This document shows, one piece after another, positions 8,354 to 15,715 of a stretch of DNA of 26,164 bases. Source of the DNA: CAZMUD01 sp964569715 (GTDB lineage: Bacteria > Chloroflexota > Dehalococcoidia > Dehalococcoidales > UBA2162); NCBI GenBank assembly GCA_964569715.1, contig CAZMUD010000012.1, positions 1-26,164 on the forward strand. Reading direction: 5' to 3'. Made by a program: the position numbers and the translations under genes. Below the pieces are notes generated by a model, which ran no database searches, had not been told where the DNA came from, and saw nothing but the letters and a program-made list of their open reading frames with translations. Within the stretch, counting starts at the first letter, position 1. Every line of letters starts with the position of its first letter.

Positions 8354-8382
8354 ATTATACTCCCTGTCAACAACATTGGCAA
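8354..8382 (-). promoter_or_regulatory. sigma-70-type promoter, probably giving a leaderless mRNA
   Basis: On the minus strand, TTGCCA (8377-8382) and a perfect TATAAT (8354-8359) are 17 bases apart. Only eight bases (GTCGCTAA) separate the -10 box from the ATG of the RAM-domain gene, so transcription should start at, or within a base or two of, the start codon. Confidence 0.65.
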
Positions 8383-8468
8383 GCAAATAAAATACCCAGC
8401 AACTGATGTGATGGGATTGGCATAGGCATAGGGTTAGAGCAGTATCCTCTCTCTGTAGCCAGCTTCGG

Positions 8469-9698
8469 CTACATGATGACCTCATTCCTGCGGAGGTCGG
8501 CCACTTCAGCCTGGCTGAGGCCGAGGAGTTCCCGCAACACATAGTCATTATGCTCTCCCAGCAACGGAGCGCGTTCCACAGCCATCTCACAGTCACTCAT
8601 CTTCCAGGGAACCCCCACCAATTCCAGCTCACCTACCTCGGGATGCTCGACGGTCACAAAGGCGTGGCGAGCCCGGAGATGCGGGTCCGCATAGAGGTCT
8701 CTGGCATCCCGCGACGGCGCTGCAGCCAAACCAGCCTGGCAGAACTCGTTCACCATCCAGTCACGGTCCCGCGCCCGAGTCCACTCTTCGATGACCTGGT
8801 CCAATTCCGACTCGTTCTTCTTGCGAGATGCCATACTGGCGAAGCGAGGGTCCTCAGCTAACTCAGGCTTACCTATGACTCCGGTAAGAGTGGCAAACTC
8901 CTCATCAGAATGTACCTCCAGGGCCAGCCAGCGGTCTACTCCCCAACACTGGTATACATTGTGGGGAGCGTATTTCGGGTGGGCATTACCCATTCGCTCG
9001 GGAATCTGCGAGTTCATCTCATAGCCCAGCAGCAAATCGCCAATAAAGGAACTCACGCCTTCACACTGCGAGTAATCGATAAACTGCCCCTCCCCCGTCT
9101 GCATGCGGTGATACAGAGCTGCCAGAGCAGCATAGGCTGTGGTGGTAGCATTCATAATATCTGTATCGCCAAGGCTGTGGCAAGGAGCATCGTCGGCATA
9201 GCCCGTAATGTAGGCTCCTCCGCCGATGGCATGATGAATAGTGGCATACCCTGCATAGTCCTTCTCAGGCCCCTTCTGCCCTCGGCTGGAAGATGAAACT
9301 ACGATGATGTCGGGGCGTATCTGCCGCAGTTCCTCGTAACCCAGGCCTAATCTTACCATCGAGCCCGGACGCAGGTTGTCAACGACGATATCGCTCATTA
9401 CTGCCAGCTGCTTCGCCAGCTGTACACCTTCGAGCTTGGTGAGGTCAAGAGTTACACTCTTTTTACTCATATTGACGGAATTAAATGCCATCCCCTGATT
9501 GGGCGGCACTTCCTGTGGAGCAGCGTCGGGCAGCGGCCACACCACAATATGGCGCATGAGGTCTGTTCGTTTGTGGCCTTCTACCTTAATTACCTCGGCA
9601 CCGAGAGCGGCTAGAAGCATGGCGCTATACGGCCCGGCCCACACCCAGCTAAAATCAACCACTCTCACACCTTGCAAAGGAAGCACGTTATTTTCCAC
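8469..9698 (-). CDS. CaiB/BaiF family (class III) CoA-transferase, with catalytic Asp
   Basis: Family III CoA-transferase of 409 residues that moves CoA between carboxylic acids. N-terminal marks are LQGVRVVDFSWVWAGPYSAM and LGAEVIKVE. The expected catalytic Asp is present as Asp180 (SLGDTDIMNA), 18 residues before the Arg of ALYHRMQTGEG, as in formyl-CoA transferase-type enzymes. Translation starts at a GTG with AAAGGAG upstream. It is the second gene of a two-gene operon, 17 bases after the stop of its paralogue, and the pair may form a heteromer. The GTAGCC/GGCTAC hairpin over its stop codon has no U-run. The acid it activates is unknown. Confidence 0.9.
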   Translation of the reverse strand: MENNVLPLQGVRVVDFSWVWAGPYSAMLLAALGAEVIKVEGHKRTDLMRHIVVWPLPDAAPQEVPPNQGMAFNSVNMSKKSVTLDLTKLEGVQLAKQLAVMSDIVVDNLRPGSMVRLGLGYEELRQIRPDIIVVSSSSRGQKGPEKDYAGYATIHHAIGGGAYITGYADDAPCHSLGDTDIMNATTTAYAALAALYHRMQTGEGQFIDYSQCEGVSSFIGDLLLGYEMNSQIPERMGNAHPKYAPHNVYQCWGVDRWLALEVHSDEEFATLTGVIGKPELAEDPRFASMASRKKNESELDQVIEEWTRARDRDWMVNEFCQAGLAAAPSRDARDLYADPHLRARHAFVTVEHPEVGELELVGVPWKMSDCEMAVERAPLLGEHNDYVLRELLGLSQAEVADLRRNEVIM

Positions 9699-9715
9699 CT
9701 TTATTCTCCTTTCGG

Positions 9716-10921
9716 CTATACCGCCCCCAGGTGCTGAAGACGCTCAAGCTCTTCTAATGAGTACCCCAGACTGTCGCAATATACCTCCCGGTTGTGCTGA
9801 CCCAGCAGTGGAGCCGGTCTCCTGACCTGTGCCGGTGTAGCCGACATCTTGTATGGCCAGCCGGCGTATCTATGCTTGCCAGCCTCTGGGTGCTCTACCT
9901 CAACGAAGTAACCCCTGGCAGCGTATTGCTTGTTGGTCACCACATCTTTGGCAGAATTGATTGGCCCCATGGCAATGCCCATCTTGGCACCCTTGTGATG
10001 CACATCGTCCTTTCGCTGCTGCAACATCCACTCATCCATCATCGGTGCTACATCCATCAAGTGATGTACCCGGTAAGCCAGAGAGTCCCACCCTGCAGCC
10101 GCAGCCCATTCGGGGTTTCCCATCAACTCTATCAAAGCTCTGAAATGGTGGTTTTCGATGGCACCAACAACGATATAACCATCACTGGTCTTCATTCTCC
10201 CCATTGCTGGAGGTCGGTCAGGAACGCGACTCCACCGTGTACCGTGGTAGCGAGTGCCTGCTACATTCACTCGCACCAAGGCGAGGATTACCTCCTGGAG
10301 CGAGATGTCGATTAGTCGCCCACGGCCTGTTTTCATTCGGCCCAGCAACGTAGCCAGGGTGGCAAGGGCAGCAGTAACCCCGCCGTGATAGCCCACGGCA
10401 TAGCCCCCCATCTTTACCGGGGCGCGGCTTACATCAACCGAACGGGTCGGTAGTAAATTACCCAAACCGGCGGCATGCATGATAGCCAGTTCATCCCCCT
10501 TTACATCAGCTCGCGGACCGGTGCGACCATATGGAGTGATAGATGTATAAACGAGCGCTGGGTTCAGCTTATGCATCGCCTCCCAACTCAATCCAAGGTT
10601 TCCCAGACACTGAGGAGGGTGGTTGTCGATGAGAACATCTGCCCATCTGAGAAGTCGCTTAAACACATCAAGACCTTCCGCTTTATCCAGGTTCAGTGTT
10701 ACCCCCCGCTTGCTGGTGTTGTTGTAGAGGAACAGCGCACTGTGCTCGGGGCATGGCCCGCTCTTCGGGAAAGGCCCACACTGACGTGACGAATCGCCTT
10801 CAGGCGGCTCTACCTTGATTACATCGGCTCCCATATCCGCCAGTAGCTTGCCGCAGTAGGGACCAGAAACCATCGTGGCCAACTCGACAACCTTGATACC
10901 ACTGAGAGCATCTCCAGCCAT
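9716..10921 (-). CDS. CaiB/BaiF family CoA-transferase lacking the catalytic Asp
   Basis: Family III CoA-transferase paralogue of 401 residues. The fold is clear: LSGIKVVELATMVSGPYCG, GADVIKVEPPEGD, NNTSKRGVTLNLDK and PLLGQHNREVY. Aligned by hand on the conserved Arg of LLGRMKTGRG, the catalytic Asp position holds Gly177 (GGYAVGYHGG). The enzyme therefore probably cannot form the usual aspartyl anhydride and would depend on the downstream partner. Mixed pairs of this kind are known for benzylsuccinate CoA-transferase (BbsEF). The start ATG has GGAGGTG upstream and overlaps the stop of a small ORF (TAATG). Confidence 0.88.
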   Translation of the reverse strand: MAGDALSGIKVVELATMVSGPYCGKLLADMGADVIKVEPPEGDSSRQCGPFPKSGPCPEHSALFLYNNTSKRGVTLNLDKAEGLDVFKRLLRWADVLIDNHPPQCLGNLGLSWEAMHKLNPALVYTSITPYGRTGPRADVKGDELAIMHAAGLGNLLPTRSVDVSRAPVKMGGYAVGYHGGVTAALATLATLLGRMKTGRGRLIDISLQEVILALVRVNVAGTRYHGTRWSRVPDRPPAMGRMKTSDGYIVVGAIENHHFRALIELMGNPEWAAAAGWDSLAYRVHHLMDVAPMMDEWMLQQRKDDVHHKGAKMGIAMGPINSAKDVVTNKQYAARGYFVEVEHPEAGKHRYAGWPYKMSATPAQVRRPAPLLGQHNREVYCDSLGYSLEELERLQHLGAV

Positions 10922-11028
10922 TAGTATTCACCTCCGTGGACAATCTTTGCCTGACCTGATTTCGCTTCGTAGCTGTAGAAGTCAGACAAGCAAGCAGCAG
11001 TCACACTCTTTGAACCGGGATTTGCCAT
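10921..11028 (-). CDS. possible 35-residue protein coupled to the CoA-transferase gene
   Basis: A short frame starting at ATG 11028 (MANPGSKSVTAACLSDFYS...) and ending in a TAA that overlaps the CoA-transferase ATG as TAATG, the classic layout for coupled translation. The frame is also open upstream to a TTG at 11070, five bases after a promoter's -10 box, which would give 49 residues. The ribosome site before the ATG is poor. I recognise no family. It could be a real small protein, a leader peptide or chance. Confidence 0.3.
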   Translation of the reverse strand: MANPGSKSVTAACLSDFYSYEAKSGQAKIVHGGEY

Positions 11029-11075
11029 CTCAACTGGTGATGTGGTGTTTCTCACTCTTACCGCTTTCAAGACTA

Positions 11076-11105
11076 ATAATAATGCCTATTGCATCTAGCC
11101 GTCAA
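11076..11105 (-). promoter_or_regulatory. sigma-70-type promoter for the CoA-transferase operon
   Basis: On the minus strand, TTGACG (11100-11105) is followed after 18 bases by TATTAT (11076-11081), or after 17 by TTATTA. It is the best promoter match upstream of the small ORF and the CoA-transferase pair and implies a leader of about 150 bases. A strong hairpin (11107-11132) directly abuts the -35 box. Confidence 0.5.
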
Positions 11106-11106
11106 G

Positions 11107-11132
11107 CCTGCTTGGAGCGCCGTCCAAGCAGG
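11107..11132. repeat. perfect 10-bp inverted repeat between divergent operons
   Basis: CCTGCTTGGA (11107-11116) and TCCAAGCAGG (11123-11132) pair perfectly around the 6-base loop GCGCCG. No U-run follows on either strand, so it is not a simple terminator. It lies one base from the -35 box of the minus-strand promoter and about 100 bases before the Fe-S/NuoEF/MetVF operon. It could be an operator or an mRNA leader structure. The rest of the 300-base divergent gap holds the promoter, the small ORF and a flavoprotein remnant. Confidence 0.5.
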
Positions 11133-11151
11133 AGATATCTAGGGCTATTAA

Positions 11152-11256
11152 TCAACAGAAGCCAGCCTTATTATCATTGGCGCTGGTCTGGCAGGCTTAA
11201 TGGTGCTTGACGTCAAGTCAAGGAAAGTGTATGATTTGGCAACAAAAGATGGCTGA
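11152..11256 (+). pseudogene. possible flavoprotein N-terminus remnant
   Basis: Between an in-frame TAA (11149) and TGA (11254), a 34-codon frame reads EASLIIIGAGLAGLMVLDV, a textbook beta-strand plus GxGxxG FAD/NAD-binding loop. There is no start codon before the motif and the frame runs out 15 residues after it, overlapping the next gene. It may be what is left of a flavoprotein oxidoreductase once linked to this redox operon. A chance match is possible. Confidence 0.3.
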
Positions 11257-11926
11257 AGTAGCGGTAACAATAGATGGTACTCAAGTGAGTGGTCATGAAG
11301 GAATGACCATTCTTGAGCTCGCTCAGGAAAATGGCATAGATATTCCCACACTGTGCCACAGCCCGGAGTTGACACCCATTGGGGCTTGTCGTATTTGTGT
11401 AGTTGAGGTGGAAGGCTCAAGAACACTAGTCGGTTCCTGCCATACTCCAATCACTCAAGGGATGGTCATAAATACCCATTCTGCCAAGGTTCTGCAAACT
11501 CGCAAGGTGATAGTGGAACTTTTGCTAGCTAGTCACTGCGGTTCCTGCTTTATGTGTGAAAAGGCTAACATGTGTGAGCTGCGCAAGATTGCCGCCGACT
11601 TGGAAGTAGGACTGCCCAGATTTCAGGTGAGGAAGCGCTATTATCCTATAGAGGATGTAAGTCCTTATATTCAACGCGACTTGTCAAAATGCATCTTATG
11701 TCGGAGATGTGTGAGAGCTTGTAGTGAAATAGCCAAGCAGAACGTATTCAGCATCGCTTATCGAGGTTTTAATTCCAAGGTTGTGGTCGATTTCGACCAA
11801 CCTATAGATAAGGATGTTTGCCGGGATTGCAATGTCTGTATTTCCTTCTGTCCAACAGGGGCATTGAGTAAACCAAAGAAGCTGAACGAAGAAAAGAAAG
11901 GAAAGCCGCTGGTTATAAGCAGTTGA
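11231..11926 (+). CDS. NuoG/HoxU-like iron-sulfur electron-transfer subunit
   Basis: 231-residue Fe-S protein equal to the N-terminal part of NuoG, or HoxU of NAD-linked hydrogenases. It has a plant-type [2Fe-2S] domain (Cys42, 53, 56, 70) and the His-Cys3 [4Fe-4S] motif (His102, Cys106, 109, 115). Two ferredoxin-type [4Fe-4S] motifs follow (Cys154/157/160/164 and Cys197/200/203/207, the latter in CRDCNVCISFCPTGAL). No molybdopterin or hydrogenase domain follows. I chose the ATG at 11231 (AAGGAAAG upstream); ATG 11249 and TTG 11207 are alternatives. It should wire NuoEF to MetVF, which follow in the same operon. Confidence 0.9.
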   Translation: MIWQQKMAEVAVTIDGTQVSGHEGMTILELAQENGIDIPTLCHSPELTPIGACRICVVEVEGSRTLVGSCHTPITQGMVINTHSAKVLQTRKVIVELLLASHCGSCFMCEKANMCELRKIAADLEVGLPRFQVRKRYYPIEDVSPYIQRDLSKCILCRRCVRACSEIAKQNVFSIAYRGFNSKVVVDFDQPIDKDVCRDCNVCISFCPTGALSKPKKLNEEKKGKPLVISS

Positions 11927-11946
11927 TTCCTAGTTATCGGGGGGCG

Positions 11947-12393
11947 ATGGACAAGATTCAAGAGGAAACCACCTTCCAGGGCAAAAATAACGAAAACCTG
12001 TTAGCCTTGCTGAAGAGGGCACAAAACAAATTTGGCTATGTGCCTGAGGAATTCATTGCTGAGGTAGCTCAATCCCTAGATATCTCTATAAGTGAGGTAT
12101 ATGGGGTAGCTACCTTCTATTCTTTCCTCTCTACCAAGCCACTGGGTAGGAATGTAATTAGGATTTGCAAGAGTCTCCCCTGCTTTCTCAAAAACTGCCA
12201 GATGATAATTAAAGCCGTGGAAGAAGAGCTGGGGATAAAACCCGGTGAGACCACCCTCGATGGTAAATTTTCCTTTGAGTTAACCAACTGCATCGGTGCT
12301 TGTGATAAAGCCCCGGCAATGCTGATTAATAATGATATGCATGGTAATTTGACACCGGGGAAAATATCACAGATTTTGAAGGCATATAATTAA
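11947..12393 (+). CDS. nuoE: NADH dehydrogenase subunit NuoE-like (thioredoxin-like [2Fe-2S])
   Basis: 148-residue NuoE/HoxE-type subunit. An N-terminal helical part (LLALLKRAQNKFGYVPEEFIAEVAQ) leads into VYGVATFYSFL and then the thioredoxin-like [2Fe-2S] fold with Cys74, Cys79, Cys115 and Cys119 (CxxxxC and CxxxC, the usual spacing). It passes electrons between the FMN of NuoF and the Fe-S chain. I prefer ATG 11947 (G-rich stretch upstream), though TTG 11923, which overlaps the previous stop, is possible. It is complete for the family. Confidence 0.92.
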   Translation: MDKIQEETTFQGKNNENLLALLKRAQNKFGYVPEEFIAEVAQSLDISISEVYGVATFYSFLSTKPLGRNVIRICKSLPCFLKNCQMIIKAVEEELGIKPGETTLDGKFSFELTNCIGACDKAPAMLINNDMHGNLTPGKISQILKAYN

Positions 12394-12413
12394 AAACTTG
12401 GTGGTGATTGTTA

Positions 12414-13631
12414 ATGCCAGAGAAACGGATTGTCTTAAAGAACTGCGAGGTTGTTGACCCTGAGAGCATAACTACCTATATGGACAGGGATGGTTTTCAA
12501 GCTTGGCAAAAAGTGCTGGATGAGATGACCCCCGAGCAGGTAATCGAGGAAGTAAAAGCATCGGGACTAAGGGGTCGGGGAGGGGCTGGATTTCCCTGTG
12601 GTTTGAAATGGGGGCTGGCTAGAGAAGCCCCGGGGGATGAGAAATATGTTATCTGTAATGCCGATGAAGGAGAGGTGGGAACATTTAAGGACAGGTATAT
12701 TCTGGAAAATGACCCGTTCACCCTTATTGAAGGGATAGCCATTGCTGCTTATGCCGTTGGTGCTAAGCGGGGTTATATTTATTTACGGGCTGAATACTAT
12801 CACCTACTTGACTCGCTGATGAAGGCTATCGGTCAAGCTAGAGAGAAGGGATTTTTGGAGTACCTTGATATTGATATCCACGAAGGCGCTGGTGCCTATG
12901 TGTGTGGTGAAGAGTCAGCGCTAATGGATTCCATTGAGGGAAGGCGGGGAGAAGTTCGCTATCGACCCCCGTTCCCACCAACTAAAGGGCTGTGGGGAAA
13001 ACCAACCATTATCAATAATGTAGAAACCCTGATGAATATCCCTCAAATCATTCTCAATGGAGCTGATTGGTTCAATCAAGTAGGAACAGAGCGGAGCAAG
13101 GGCACCAAGGTCTTCTCGGTGAGCGGGGATGTAGAAAAACCTGGTGTATATGAATTGGTCCTGGGCAGTCAGCTCAGGGAATTAGTCATGGATTTAGCTT
13201 CGGCGAAAAAGGTTAAGATGGTCCAGGTAGGTGGTGCTACGGGAAGAATCATACCTTACGCTATGATAGACACTCCTCTATCTTTTGAGACTATTCTCGG
13301 CGCTGGAGCCGTTACTGTATTTGATGAAAGTAGAGACATTATAGATGTTGTCTATAGAAGCATGGAGTTTCTTGCTGAAGAGTCCTGCGGTAAATGCGCC
13401 CCCTGCCGAGAGGGCACTGAAGCAATGGTTGAAATTCTGGAGAGATTCTCCAAAGGGGAGGGAATGGAGAAGGATATTGGATTATTAGAAGAGTTATCAA
13501 ATGCTATGATGCTTTCTTCATTGTGTGGCCTTGGGCAAGCGGCTCCTATCCCGGTAATGGATAGCTTGCAGTATTTTGGAGACGACTACGAGAGCCGAAT
13601 CAAACAAAAGCAAGGCGGAGTAGTGAAATGA
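12414..13631 (+). CDS. nuoF: NADH dehydrogenase subunit NuoF-like (FMN/NADH-binding)
   Basis: 405-residue NuoF/HoxF-type diaphorase subunit, which binds NAD(H), FMN and one [4Fe-4S] cluster. Visible marks are the nucleotide/FMN loop SGLRGRGGAGFPCGLKW (50-66), the second motif GAGAYVCGEESAL with RPPFPPTKGLWGKPT and INNVET, and the cluster ligands Cys325, 328, 331 and 371. It has neither the N-terminal thioredoxin-like nor the C-terminal ferredoxin extension seen in the large HydB/HylB-type electron-bifurcating subunits. The ATG at 12414 follows GGTGGTGAT. Its last four bases overlap metV (ATGA), a strong sign that NADH is the electron partner of MetV. Confidence 0.95.
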   Translation: MPEKRIVLKNCEVVDPESITTYMDRDGFQAWQKVLDEMTPEQVIEEVKASGLRGRGGAGFPCGLKWGLAREAPGDEKYVICNADEGEVGTFKDRYILENDPFTLIEGIAIAAYAVGAKRGYIYLRAEYYHLLDSLMKAIGQAREKGFLEYLDIDIHEGAGAYVCGEESALMDSIEGRRGEVRYRPPFPPTKGLWGKPTIINNVETLMNIPQIILNGADWFNQVGTERSKGTKVFSVSGDVEKPGVYELVLGSQLRELVMDLASAKKVKMVQVGGATGRIIPYAMIDTPLSFETILGAGAVTVFDESRDIIDVVYRSMEFLAEESCGKCAPCREGTEAMVEILERFSKGEGMEKDIGLLEELSNAMMLSSLCGLGQAAPIPVMDSLQYFGDDYESRIKQKQGGVVK

Positions 13632-14281
13632 TAACAATCACTGAACAAAAACCCTTTGAGGAGATTACTACAGTTCTCAGCGGAGTGGGAGCAGTCTACT
13701 TGATTGGCTGTGGCACCTGTGCCACTATGCTGCATACTGGCGGGAAGTCCGAAGTTCTAGCCATGAAAGACAAGCTTGAAGCTGCCGGTAAGAAAGTCAC
13801 CGGCTGGATGGTAATCCCTACAGTTTGTGACACACTCACCAAGGAGGCACTGAGTGAGAATGCTGAGACAATCAAGACAGCCGACTGTATACTGGTAATG
13901 TCCTGCGCCTTCGGGGTGCAAACGGTTAGCCTCTATAGCGATAAGCCTGTTTATCCAGCACTAAACACCCTGTTCATCGGTAAGGAAGAAAGCCCCGGCT
14001 ATTTTATCGAGGTCTGCGCCCAGTGTGGAAATTGCCTTCTGGCACAGACAGCGGGTATCTGCCCCTTGGTCAGATGTGCCAAGAGCCTGCTAAATGGACC
14101 CTGTGGGGGGTCAGTGGAAGGCAAGTGTGAGATTGACCCGGACATCCCTTGTGCTTGGCAGCTAATAATTGACCGCCTAACCTCTCTAGGCCAGTTGGAC
14201 AAGCTGGAGGAAATCGAGCCTCCTCGAGACTGGAGCACCAGCCATTCAGGAGGACCTCGGAAAATTATTATAGAGTCCTAA
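13628..14281 (+). CDS. metV: MetV, zinc/Fe-S subunit of methylene-tetrahydrofolate reductase
   Basis: 217-residue MetV (MTHFR C-terminal domain family). Known MetV proteins partner MetF in acetogens and pass electrons to its flavin through a [4Fe-4S] cluster. Cys residues sit as expected: IGCGTC (28, 31), Cys67, Cys87/93, then EVCAQCGNCLLAQTAGICPL (130, 133, 136, 145) with NGPCGGSVEGKCEID (159, 167) near the end. Translation is coupled to nuoF through a 4-base overlap. A histidine kinase gene stands between metV and metF, which is unusual because these two are normally adjacent. Confidence 0.9.
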   Translation: MITITEQKPFEEITTVLSGVGAVYLIGCGTCATMLHTGGKSEVLAMKDKLEAAGKKVTGWMVIPTVCDTLTKEALSENAETIKTADCILVMSCAFGVQTVSLYSDKPVYPALNTLFIGKEESPGYFIEVCAQCGNCLLAQTAGICPLVRCAKSLLNGPCGGSVEGKCEIDPDIPCAWQLIIDRLTSLGQLDKLEEIEPPRDWSTSHSGGPRKIIIES

Positions 14282-14282
14282 G

Positions 14283-15710
14283 ATGAATAACAAGCTTCTC
14301 ATAGAACAAGGCAAGACCGAATACCTCCCTGAGGAAGCAGCCCTACTCATGCGGCTCAGGGTGTTCGTCAACATGAGGTGGCTGGCCATTCTGGGTATTA
14401 TCATAGCCACTCTGGTGGCATCTCAGATATTCCATGTTAGCTTCTCTGCAATCCCGGTGTATGCCACCTGTGCCTTTATAGCTCTGTATAATCTGGTGCT
14501 GCTGTGGCAGCTTCGAAGCCTAAAGCCACAGAAAGCTGGCTCAGTAATCCAGAGCGCCAGAACCTTTAGCAACATCCACATCTTTCTTGACCTAATAGCG
14601 CTCACTGTGATTCTCCACTTTACCGGAGGGATAGAAAACCCCTTTCTTTTCTACTTTGTGTTTCACATTATCCTGGCTAGTATAGCACTCCCCTACACGG
14701 CGGTATATCTACTAGCTACCGCAGCGATTCTGATGCTTACGCTGCTAGTAGGGCTGGAGTATAGCGGGGCAATACCTCATGTTAATCTAGAAGGATTTGC
14801 CACTCCTACACTATACAAGCAAGGAAGCTACATTGCGGCGGTTCTGGCCAGCGTGGCAACAATTCTTTATGGCTCGGCTTATATGGCCACTGCCATTTCC
14901 GGCGAGCTAAGGAAGAGACAGCGGCAGGTAGTGCAATTAAGCGAGCGTCTTCTCCAAGAAAAAACGAGGGAACTAGAGAAGTCCTCCAAGGAAATAGTCA
15001 AGCTAGCCGAGGAAAAAAACCGATTTCTTCGCTTCCTGGGTATAGCAGCTCATGACCTAAAAGCCCCTCTGGCTGCTATTCAGAGTTACATCGGGGTTAT
15101 GCTAGGCGGGTTTTCTGGGGAACTCACTGAGAAGCAGAACAACATGTTGCAAAGAAGTAGCGTGAGGATTACGGAGCTCTTGAGATTGATTAGTGACCTT
15201 TTAGATATTCCCCGTATTGAAACCGGCCAACTTGTCCAGGAGATGAAGGAGATTTCTTTGCGTCAAGCAGTTAGAAATTGCCTCGATGACCAGCGTAAGC
15301 TAGCCAAAGAAAAGGGGGTAAAGCTTAAAGTAGAATTACCTGAGACACTCCCCAAAATTCGTGGCTCAAGCCCCCGGCTCCAGCAGGTGATAACCAATTT
15401 AGTGAACAATGCTGTTAACTATACGACTGAAGGTACGGTAACCCTCAGGGTAAAGGAAGGGGACAATGACATACATGTTGAAGTTATGGACACTGGGATT
15501 GGCATTCCTCCTGGGGACTTACCCCGAGTGTTTGACGACTTCTTTCGCGCCAGTAATGTAGAAATAAAGGGAACGGGTCTAGGACTGTCCATAGCCAAGA
15601 GAATTGTGGAGTCCCACGGAGGCAAGATATGGGTTGAGAGCCCATGCCCAGAAAGCAGCATTGGAAGCAAATTTACCTTTACCCTACCCAAGAAAAGTGA
15701 AAGGAGCTAG
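14283..15710 (+). CDS. membrane histidine kinase with RegB-like quinone motif
   Basis: 475-residue sensor kinase. Residues ~30-205 form about six membrane segments, and the loop after the third has GGIENPF (115-121), which fits the GGxxNPF quinone-binding heptad of RegB/PrrB redox kinases. A short coiled coil (~212-248) leads to the H-box AAHDLKAPLA with phosphoacceptor His257. The ATPase domain follows: N-box NLVNNAVNY, G1 DTGIGIP (403-409) and G2 GTGLGLSIAKR. The redox Cys beside RegB's H-box is absent. It starts one base after the metV stop and ends five bases before metF, so it belongs to the enzyme operon. Likely partners are the single-domain receivers downstream. Confidence 0.92.
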   Translation: MNNKLLIEQGKTEYLPEEAALLMRLRVFVNMRWLAILGIIIATLVASQIFHVSFSAIPVYATCAFIALYNLVLLWQLRSLKPQKAGSVIQSARTFSNIHIFLDLIALTVILHFTGGIENPFLFYFVFHIILASIALPYTAVYLLATAAILMLTLLVGLEYSGAIPHVNLEGFATPTLYKQGSYIAAVLASVATILYGSAYMATAISGELRKRQRQVVQLSERLLQEKTRELEKSSKEIVKLAEEKNRFLRFLGIAAHDLKAPLAAIQSYIGVMLGGFSGELTEKQNNMLQRSSVRITELLRLISDLLDIPRIETGQLVQEMKEISLRQAVRNCLDDQRKLAKEKGVKLKVELPETLPKIRGSSPRLQQVITNLVNNAVNYTTEGTVTLRVKEGDNDIHVEVMDTGIGIPPGDLPRVFDDFFRASNVEIKGTGLGLSIAKRIVESHGGKIWVESPCPESSIGSKFTFTLPKKSERS

Positions 15711-15715
15711 CAGTA

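Noticed and set aside
8383..8402. GG-N10-GC match (GGTATTTTATTTGC) upstream of the RAM-domain gene, as a second sigma-54 promoter
   Set aside because: The -24 box is poor (TGGGTA rather than TGGCAC), and a much better sigma-70 promoter lies between it and the gene.
8454..8473. TGTAGCC/GGCTACA hairpin at the end of the CoA-transferase gene
   Set aside because: Stable 7-bp stem, but it overlaps the stop codon and no U-run follows on the minus strand, so I do not call it a terminator.
11207..11216. TTGACGTCAA palindrome before the Fe-S subunit gene, as a -35 box or operator
   Set aside because: No -10 box lies at a proper distance, and a 10-base palindrome alone is weak evidence.
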